From assembly GCA_958448685.1 (NCBI GenBank), contig CAUDEV010000013.1, positions 1-20,681 on the forward strand: 20,681 bases of DNA. The letters run 5' to 3'. Positions 15,357 to 20,681 of this stretch are shown one piece after another. Made by a program: the position numbers and the translations under genes. The notes under the pieces were generated by a model. It was not told the origin of the DNA. It saw only the letters and a program-made list of their open reading frames with translations, and searched no databases. How positions within the stretch are numbered: position 1 is the first letter of the stretch; every line of letters starts with the position of its first letter. This DNA comes from an uncultured Alphaproteobacteria bacterium. GTDB taxonomy: Bacteria; Pseudomonadota; Alphaproteobacteria; RUG11792.

Positions 15357-16625
15357 ATGATAACAAAATATTTAAAAGTAACAGCATTAGCTGCAACCAT
15401 GTTGATGGTTCAGGGTGTCATGGCGTCAGATTTACATTATAGACAAAGAATTCAACCACATAGTCATCAGAATACAGATGAAGTTAGGAATACATTGGCA
15501 TTTCTGAACCAACGTATGAATCCATTATCTGGTATTACTGCTGATCGATCCACCAAATTGAAAGCAAACCAAAAGCAATTGGAACAATCATTAAGGGCTC
15601 ATACAGCTCCTGCTCCGTTTTTTTCAGGTAAAGATGAACGAAATCGAACAGTAGACGTTCGTGTTGTTGGCACTCCATCCTTTGCTCCAGAACAACCATT
15701 AGATGTTCGTGTTGCTAGCAATCCATCCTTTGAAGGTAAGGACAAACGAAAACAAGCCCAAGACACTGATGTTAAATGGAATGAAAGAAAATATCTCGAT
15801 AGAGAAGTTCTTTTGGCAGTTGAGAAAGCTCCTAATGTTTTTACGTATAAAAGCTGGGTTGATGTTCCAAAGGATGTTGAATATGTTAGAGTAGACTCGA
15901 GAGTTAAATCTATAAGGCCTAGCACTTTTGCCGGATGCGATTTATTAAAATATGTGATCATACCTGATAGCGTTAGATATATAGGCGAATACGCTTTTGC
16001 CGGATGCGATTCATTAAAATATGTGATCATACCTGATAGCGTTAGATATATAGGCGAATACGCTTTTGATGGATGTACTTCATTAAAAACTATAACCATA
16101 CCTAATGGAGTTAAAGAGATATTGGACAATACTTTTGATGGATGTACTTCATTAAAAACTATAACCATACCTGATAGCGTTGAACAGATATGGCTCGCGA
16201 CTTTTGCTAGGTGCCGTTCATTAGAAAGTATAACTATACCTAATGGCGTTAGATGTATAGGCTCATACGCTTTTAAGGGATGTACTTCATTAAAAACTAT
16301 AACCCTACCTGATAGCGTTAAAGAGATAGGCTCACGCGCTTTTGATGGATGTATTTCATTACAAACTATAACCATACCTGATAGCGTTAAATCTATAGGT
16401 TGGCATGCTTTTGATGGGTGTAGTTCATTAGAAAGTATAATTATACCTAATGACGTTACATATATAGGGGGCGATGTTTTTGCTGGATGCGAAAAATTAA
16501 AAGAGATACGCATTCCTATGAGGTTTAAGAGCCAAATAGCTGACATAATGGGGACGCGTTATAACCCCGTACACTGGAGCAAGAGACAAGATGTCAATAT
16601 GCTTATAATGACGAAAATAAGATAA
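15357..16625 (+). CDS. Secreted BspA-type leucine-rich-repeat protein
   Basis: A 422-residue protein with a signal peptide (residues 1-23, cleavage likely after VMA). Residues 25-185 are polar and low in order, with a repeat of the type DVRVVGTPSF / DVRVASNPSF (100-125). Residues 190-396 form nine 23-residue LRR_5/BspA repeats of the form AFxGCxSLKxIxIPDSVxxIG, and a short C-terminal cap follows. Proteins of this kind are surface or secreted adhesins or effectors in bacteria and in protists. There is no membrane anchor or barrel. The gene and its 3' flank have a noticeably higher G+C content than the neighbours, which, with the repeat mosaic, suggests transfer or recent amplification. It stands alone between the phage-like cassette and the ATP/ADP translocase. 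Confidence 0.88.
   Translation: MITKYLKVTALAATMLMVQGVMASDLHYRQRIQPHSHQNTDEVRNTLAFLNQRMNPLSGITADRSTKLKANQKQLEQSLRAHTAPAPFFSGKDERNRTVDVRVVGTPSFAPEQPLDVRVASNPSFEGKDKRKQAQDTDVKWNERKYLDREVLLAVEKAPNVFTYKSWVDVPKDVEYVRVDSRVKSIRPSTFAGCDLLKYVIIPDSVRYIGEYAFAGCDSLKYVIIPDSVRYIGEYAFDGCTSLKTITIPNGVKEILDNTFDGCTSLKTITIPDSVEQIWLATFARCRSLESITIPNGVRCIGSYAFKGCTSLKTITLPDSVKEIGSRAFDGCISLQTITIPDSVKSIGWHAFDGCSSLESIIIPNDVTYIGGDVFAGCEKLKEIRIPMRFKSQIADIMGTRYNPVHWSKRQDVNMLIMTKIR
15924..16544 (+). repeat. Nine tandem 69-bp units encoding LRR_5 repeats
   Basis: The units are in exact 69-bp register with no indels. Units 1 (15924-15992) and 2 (15993-16061) differ at only 2 bases. Units 3 and 4 are almost identical over their first 44 bases and then diverge, which looks like mosaic exchange between units. 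Confidence 0.92.
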
Positions 16626-16635
16626 TTTATACTGG

Positions 16636-16662
16636 AGCGCGGTTGCATTATGCGGCCGTGCT
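16636..16662. repeat. 27-bp imperfect GC-rich palindrome
   Basis: AGCGCGG (16636-16642) pairs with CCGTGCT (16656-16662), with one G-T pair. Inside it TT faces GG (wobble pairs in RNA) and GCAT faces ATGC around a single T at 16649. As RNA this gives a stem of about 13 pairs with almost no loop. It starts 11 bp after the stop codon of the BspA-type gene and has no T-tract. Confidence 0.6.
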
Positions 16663-16734
16663 AACCTTGCATTAGATATGGTATCAAGAAGTTGTTCTTT
16701 ATAATGAAGGGAGGAAAATAAACAAGGGGTATTT

Positions 16735-16872
16735 ATGGCGTTTCGACTATATGCCTTGAAAAGCACACTGCGTTGTTCCGTTGAAATTATCACTGCTCTC
16801 CAAATTAGAGATATACTACTTTTGGAAGACGTTATGAATCTTGGAAATTTATTCTTTAGTATTAGTTTTTAG
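16735..16872 (+). CDS. Possible 45-residue small protein
   Basis: ATG at 16735, stop TAG at 16870-16872. It is preceded by AAGGGG with 5 bases of spacing. The product begins MAFRLYALKSTLRCSVEI and has a hydrophobic middle with acidic residues (DILLLEDVM). It has no recognisable family. The stop codon abuts the translocase promoter. It may be a genuine small gene, or a remnant in a decayed GC-richer stretch; the evidence is only the SD and an open frame. Confidence 0.25.
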   Translation: MAFRLYALKSTLRCSVEIITALQIRDILLLEDVMNLGNLFFSISF

Positions 16873-16901
16873 TTGAATATTTTTTACATTTTTCATATAC
16901 T
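16873..16901 (+). promoter_or_regulatory. Promoter of the ATP/ADP translocase gene
   Basis: -35 TTGAAT (16873-16878) and -10 TATACT (16896-16901) with a 17-bp spacer, each close to the sigma-70 consensus. A leader of about 70 bases would precede the ATG at 16976. Confidence 0.55.
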
Positions 16902-16975
16902 GAAATGTATAGTTATTGATAAAGATTGGCGAAGTTGTTTTGTCAATCATAAGTTTGTTTAGGAGAAAAATATTT

Positions 16976-18517
16976 ATGAGTAAAGAGGGTAATGTAACGC
17001 CTGAAGAATTCACAGGTTGGCGAAAAATTCTTTGGCCAATTCATAATTTTGAATTAAAAAAATTCTTGCCAATGGGATTAATGATGTTGTGCATTCTTTT
17101 TATATATACATTGGTGAGAGACTTGAAGGATACATTAATGGTCAGCAAGGCCGTTTGTGGAGGAGCTGAGACATTAGGATTCTTAAAATTGTATGGAGTA
17201 ACTCCTTCTGCAATTATATTTATGATTCTATTTGTGAAGTTAGCGAATATTTTTGACAGAGAAAAATTGTTTTACGTGATTGTGACATTTTTCTTAGCAT
17301 TCTTTGTTACATTTGGATTCGTGTTATATCCTTTAAGAGATGTTTTGCATATGTCTGAAGAGACTATATTATCTCTTCAAGCTGCATATCCAACACTTCA
17401 TTGGGTATTTCCTGTTATTGGTAACTGGAGTTTCTCTCTGTTCTATATCTTAGCGGAACTTTGGGGAAGTGTTGTTTTGTCAGCTCTTTTCTGGCAGTTT
17501 GCTAATGAAATAACAAAAGTTAAAGAATCAAAGAGATTCTATGCTTTATTTGGTATGATTGGAAACGTTGGACTTTTAGCCTCTGGATCTGTTATTATTT
17601 TTTGTGCCAATTTAGCAAAGAGTACAGCAACTCTTGATCCAACAAGCGATTCTTTTGGAACTAACCTTTTCTATCAAATGGCAGCCGTTTTAGCTTTTGG
17701 AACTCTTCTTCTCGGGATTTATAGATGGATGAATAAAAACGTTCTGACTGATCCAAAGCTATATACTCCAGGAGAAGGAACAAAAAAGAAAAGCAAACCT
17801 AAACTTGGATTTGCTGAAAGCTTTAAATGCATTGTAACATCTCCTTATTTGATCATGATTGCTGTCTTAGTTTTGGCTTATGGTGTTTCAATTAACTTAG
17901 TTGAAGCTGTTTGGAAAGGCCAATTGAAAGAACTTTGCCCAGACACAAACGATTATAATGCATGGATGGGACGTCTATCTTTGACGACTGGATGTGTCAC
18001 GATTTTGTCAGCTATTGCAGCTCAAAACGTTTTCCGTAAATTTTCATGGAAAGTGGCTGCTATGATAACTCCTGTTATTTTGCTCATAACCAGCTCTTTA
18101 TTTTATGGCTTTATAATGTATAAAAATAATGTTGGTTCAGATGCTCAATTTATGGGATTTTCTGTTCTCTTCTTAGCTGTCCTCATTGGATTTATACAAA
18201 ATGCCTTGAGCAAAGGAACAAAATATACACTTTTTGATTCCACAAAGCAAATGGCATATATTCCATTAGATCCTGAATTAAAAGTAAAAGGACAAGCAGC
18301 GGTTGAAATCCTTGCTGGACGTGGGGGTAAATCAGGTGGAGCATTCATACAATCAACACTTCTTATGATCGTTGGTGGCGGTGTAAAACTTTCTAGTTTA
18401 GTTGATATCCTTGGAACAATCGTTATGGTTGTTGTTATTTTCTGGATTATTTCAGTCATAGGATTAAGCAAGAAATTTGAAGCTTTAACATCTGAAAAAC
18501 CTTCTGAATCGAAGTAA
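16976..18517 (+). CDS. tlc: ATP/ADP translocase (nucleotide transporter, Tlc/NTT family)
   Basis: A 513-residue inner-membrane protein with eleven to twelve membrane segments and the family's early motif YTLVRDLKDTLMV, the FWQFANEITKV segment and a C-terminal stretch of DPELKVKGQAAVE followed by GRGGKSGG. These proteins exchange host ATP for bacterial ADP, and related members carry other nucleotides. They are confined mainly to obligate intracellular bacteria and plastids. A longer frame begins at a TTG (16916), but the ATG at 16976 has AGGAG 10 bases upstream and gives the usual family N-terminus, so it is preferred. Its own promoter is visible upstream. A hairpin shared with the convergent beta-helix gene follows. 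Sequence identifies the family firmly; the exact substrate set is inferred. Confidence 0.96.
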   Translation: MSKEGNVTPEEFTGWRKILWPIHNFELKKFLPMGLMMLCILFIYTLVRDLKDTLMVSKAVCGGAETLGFLKLYGVTPSAIIFMILFVKLANIFDREKLFYVIVTFFLAFFVTFGFVLYPLRDVLHMSEETILSLQAAYPTLHWVFPVIGNWSFSLFYILAELWGSVVLSALFWQFANEITKVKESKRFYALFGMIGNVGLLASGSVIIFCANLAKSTATLDPTSDSFGTNLFYQMAAVLAFGTLLLGIYRWMNKNVLTDPKLYTPGEGTKKKSKPKLGFAESFKCIVTSPYLIMIAVLVLAYGVSINLVEAVWKGQLKELCPDTNDYNAWMGRLSLTTGCVTILSAIAAQNVFRKFSWKVAAMITPVILLITSSLFYGFIMYKNNVGSDAQFMGFSVLFLAVLIGFIQNALSKGTKYTLFDSTKQMAYIPLDPELKVKGQAAVEILAGRGGKSGGAFIQSTLLMIVGGGVKLSSLVDILGTIVMVVVIFWIISVIGLSKKFEALTSEKPSESK

Positions 18518-18532
18518 TTTTTATAATAAGTT

Positions 18533-18562
18533 CTTGAGTCTTGCACCAAAGCGAGACTCAAG
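18533..18562. terminator. Convergent hairpin after the translocase gene
   Basis: CTTGAGTCT (18533-18541) pairs perfectly with AGACTCAAG (18554-18562); TGC facing GCG adds three more pairs, leaving a 6-base loop ACCAAA. It sits between the stop codons of two convergent genes. T-tracts are poor on both sides. Confidence 0.7.
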
Positions 18563-18579
18563 TTAGGAAGTAGTTCTGA

Positions 18580-20421
18580 TTACCCATTGAAACTATATCC
18601 TTCTCCATAATCAGCTAAAGTTTTCCATGGATTGATTTTAACTTTTTCAACAAATGCTTGTACCCAATCCCTATCTGCTTGAACTGCTGAACACTTCAGC
18701 CAAAGGCCATGTTCTTTATCTCCTTCAAAGCAGAATCCCCCATCTAATTGCCAATGAGTAGATTTATGATTGAAAACTTTATTGCTTTCATCTAGAGCAT
18801 AAAAGCCAACGTTTTCTGGCATCAAAACCGCGTGAGTAACATTAGTAACATTATAAGAATCATAAGTTCCTTCCAAATCTAAAATACGCCAAGTTGACTG
18901 ATCACTAGTGATCTCATCAACACTGAAAGCTCCTGGAGCTATAGTTTGATATTGAGCTCTTCTCACCCAACTATCGTTTTCAGCATCATAGGTATAGGAA
19001 AAGACATCGTCATGAGCATAGATAAGTTCTTTACTGGATGGAGAAGCGACATCCTCAGCACTGAGAGTCTTTAGGGTGATCTCTTCATTACTACTTACCA
19101 TTATATTATCTCCATATACGTATACATCATATCCTTCAGTGTCTGTTTTATATCGCCCTATATTATCTGGATCTTCATATATCTCAACAGATATGTCATA
19201 TTTCAAAGGAACTGTGTAGTATGTATTGTCACCTTCTGTCCTAGATGTAAGGGAAGATAATGAATCTTTAGTTATAGATTCAGAGATATAGGTCTTTATT
19301 TCCAATTCTCCATCTTCTGTTTCATTGAATTGGGCACGACTCTCATAACCATCATTGTTCCAGCTTTTAGAAGCCTCATCATAATAGAAACTTAATGAAG
19401 TACCATCATCGAAAGATATTGTGTAGTGGGTTTTATTTAGTTCCGTGAGTTCATTTGAGAAAGAACCCTTAGGCCAAGACATAACTTTCGGATATTCTGA
19501 TGGATTCTCAGCTATTGGAGAATCATCGTATTCACTTCCTAATGTCAAAATACAACCTGATTTTAGAGTTAATTTCCCAGTAACGACCAAAGATCCACCT
19601 TCTGTATTACCTCGGATTATCTGGTCTTGCGTTTCATTTAAAATAAATTTACTTGATCCATTAATCGTTAAATTTTTAGATAAAGTTAAACCTTCTGTAG
19701 GAGAGATAGTGAGTTTTGAACCTTTCTCAACAGTTGTGTCAGTTTGGAAAGCAGAATCAACTGTTGCATATTCAACATCTGCAGGTGTATCAGTTGTTCC
19801 AATTGTCACTGTTCCTTCTTTGAATCCCGAGTTATCTCCTGTGAATTTCAGTTTGTTTTCCATAACAAGTGAACTTGGAATAAGGCCTTCGATTGAGGCA
19901 TTTGCATTTCCTAAAGCTACAGGAACCTCAATGACTGAAGCTGTTCTTCCAATGCATTTCGTGACATCTCCGGAGCTATTCGCAACATAAACCAAATCCG
20001 TATCAGCATGCGAAGATGCATAAGTAGCAAGATCTGCGTTTGTCTTGTTCAAAGCTTCTGCTGGAACAACAGTTATTGTGTCATCAATAGAGCCTTTATT
20101 TGATTCATCAAGTGTGTGAACAGCAAATTCAGATAATCCAGTTGCGGATAGTATGGCATCTTTATTTTCGTCATCTTGTTTATAAGTGTTGCCATAAACG
20201 TTGACTTTTCCATCTCCAGAACATTTTATTGTGCCGGTTCCTGTTAAAGATCCATAAACATCGAGGGATTTTCCTTCGGATAGAGTGAGAGTTTGACCAT
20301 GAAAATTGATAGAAGCGCCACTTTGAACTTCGCCACCATTTTGGAAATTTGCTATGTCTGTCGCAAAACCAGAAGTTGAAATAATAGCACTTGTTAATAT
20401 TAATTTTGTAAATTTATTCAT
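18580..20421 (-). CDS. Secreted beta-helix-like surface protein, function unknown
   Basis: A 613-residue protein with a signal peptide (residues 1-20, ending GFA). An in-frame ATG four codons upstream overlaps the SD (GGAGGT), so the ATG at 20421 is chosen. Residues 25-300 are Gly, Ser and Thr-rich with alternating short strands, for example LTLSEGKSLDVYGSLTGTGT and KLTISPTEGLTLSKNLTING, which resembles the parallel beta-helix passenger of autotransporters or pectate-lyase folds. Residues 320-500 contain two related segments with YYDEASKSW and YTYDAENDSWVRRAQY. The C-terminal 100 residues are Trp-rich. There is no C-terminal outer-membrane barrel and no terminal Phe/Trp, no LPXTG and no transmembrane anchor. 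It may be secreted, or bound to the surface by another route. I do not recognise the family. Confidence 0.8.
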   Translation of the reverse strand: MNKFTKLILTSAIISTSGFATDIANFQNGGEVQSGASINFHGQTLTLSEGKSLDVYGSLTGTGTIKCSGDGKVNVYGNTYKQDDENKDAILSATGLSEFAVHTLDESNKGSIDDTITVVPAEALNKTNADLATYASSHADTDLVYVANSSGDVTKCIGRTASVIEVPVALGNANASIEGLIPSSLVMENKLKFTGDNSGFKEGTVTIGTTDTPADVEYATVDSAFQTDTTVEKGSKLTISPTEGLTLSKNLTINGSSKFILNETQDQIIRGNTEGGSLVVTGKLTLKSGCILTLGSEYDDSPIAENPSEYPKVMSWPKGSFSNELTELNKTHYTISFDDGTSLSFYYDEASKSWNNDGYESRAQFNETEDGELEIKTYISESITKDSLSSLTSRTEGDNTYYTVPLKYDISVEIYEDPDNIGRYKTDTEGYDVYVYGDNIMVSSNEEITLKTLSAEDVASPSSKELIYAHDDVFSYTYDAENDSWVRRAQYQTIAPGAFSVDEITSDQSTWRILDLEGTYDSYNVTNVTHAVLMPENVGFYALDESNKVFNHKSTHWQLDGGFCFEGDKEHGLWLKCSAVQADRDWVQAFVEKVKINPWKTLADYGEGYSFNG

Positions 20422-20425
20422 ATTT

Positions 20426-20444
20426 ACCTCCATAAAAAATTATA
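20426..20444 (-). promoter_or_regulatory. -10 box and strong SD of the beta-helix gene
   Basis: On the minus strand TATAAT (20444-20439) is followed after 7 bases by GGAGGT (20431-20426), which ends 4 bases before the ATG. The nearest -35-like TTGAAA (20470-20465) is 20 bp from the -10, longer than ideal. The layout matches that upstream of the BspA-type gene. Confidence 0.4.
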
Positions 20445-20567
20445 TTTACGTTATAGGGAAGTGTTTTCAAAATTTTTCTTCCCTAAATTCAATTTTAAAA
20501 AAAAAAGGTAAATTTTCCGTTAACAATACTATTTTTTATTTTGGGGATACTGGAATAGATTCATAAT

Positions 20568-20645
20568 GTCTTCCGAAAGCGCTATAGGTGCCCCTGCGGT
20601 GTCATCAACCGTTTGCCGGTGAGGCCTTCTTTCTAATTCACGCTT
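20568..20645 (-). repeat. Dispersed repeat, copy C
   Basis: Seventy-eight bases aligning gap-free to copy B (69 of 78), and over 39 bases to copy A (38 of 39). On the minus strand a frame is open from a TAA near 20665 and reads TKRELERRPHRQTVDDTAG and then APIALSEDIMN. On the plus strand an ATG at the element's edge gives an 18-residue frame ending in TGA. It lies about 150 bp upstream of the start of the beta-helix gene, in the same orientation relative to it as copy B is to the protease gene. Confidence 0.82.
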
Positions 20646-20681
20646 CGTGCAGTTACTCTTTTTATTTTAAAATCAACATTA

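Larger units (their letters stand above)
16626..16975. other. Spacer between the BspA-type gene and the ATP/ADP translocase gene
   Basis: The 350-bp spacer begins with a GC-richer part (about 16630-16800) holding an imperfect palindrome (16636-16662) and a possible 45-codon ORF (16735-16872). The second part is AT-rich and holds a good promoter for the translocase gene. No RNA gene or terminator with a T-tract is seen. Confidence 0.6.

Noticed and set aside
15185..15400. 71-codon minus-strand frame upstream of the BspA-type gene
   Set aside because: It is AT-rich with a Phe/Leu/Lys-only character, runs through two hairpins and the promoter region, and has no SD.
15599..16546. 315-codon open frame on the minus strand opposite the BspA-type gene
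   Set aside because: It is the reverse reading of the 69-bp repeat: because the period is divisible by three, the absence of stops in one unit is copied to all. Its product has no signal or family features and no SD.
16497..16793. 98-codon minus-strand frame through the GC-richer spacer
   Set aside because: No SD and no family match, and it overlaps the end of the BspA-type gene. It is kept only as part of the repeat-like island finding.
19445..19990. 181-codon plus-strand frame opposite the beta-helix gene
   Set aside because: It is antisense to a gene with signal peptide, SD and promoter; the Ser/Val-rich product is typical of reverse reading of Thr/Asp/Ser codons.

Overview
The window is strongly AT-rich and looks like the chromosome of an obligately intracellular alphaproteobacterium, probably of the Holosporales or Rickettsiales. 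The main evidence is a full-length CtrA cell-cycle regulator, an aspartyl-tRNA synthetase carrying the alphaproteobacterial form of motif 2, a Tlc-type ATP/ADP translocase (a hallmark of bacteria that import host ATP), and several secreted proteins of host-interaction type, including two unrelated leucine-rich-repeat proteins. No tRNA, rRNA, CRISPR array or intact insertion sequence is visible.

Layout. ctrA (minus strand) lies at the left edge. It is divergent from a tight three-gene operon on the plus strand: a TauE/SafE-family membrane protein, a PotF-like polyamine-binding protein and a PotI/PotC-like permease. The operon runs into a convergent hairpin and then aspS (minus). Next come two minus-strand secreted-protein genes, an LRR protein with an Ala/Ser/Lys-rich stretch and an HtrA-like trypsin-fold protease with two PDZ-like regions, and then leuS (plus). 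Positions 11767-15092 hold a compact four-gene minus-strand cassette of phage origin: a tail-hub-like protein, an unknown protein, a SleB/CwlJ-type cell-wall hydrolase and a holin-like membrane protein. The right part holds a BspA-type LRR protein with nine 23-residue repeats (plus), the ATP/ADP translocase (plus) and a secreted beta-helix-like protein (minus).

What stands out. A GC-richer dispersed repeat of about 78 bp occurs three times (1-50, 8871-8948, 20568-20645), and in one orientation every copy keeps the same open frame. The phage-like cassette is complete in frame and has good ribosome binding sites, although no capsid, terminase or integrase gene is in view. The BspA-type gene is preceded by a perfect Shine-Dalgarno sequence followed by an ATG that is immediately a stop (ATG TAA), upstream of the real start. 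Its first two repeat units differ at 2 of 69 bases, so the array is expanding or recombining recently.

How the genes fit together. The housekeeping genes (ctrA, aspS, leuS) are interspersed with functions expected of an intracellular life: ATP uptake (Tlc), polyamine-type uptake (PotF/PotI), envelope or secreted proteins (two LRR proteins, HtrA-like protease, beta-helix protein) and a phage-derived puncturing/lysis set. All functional calls are from reading motifs in the translated sequence; no database search was run.
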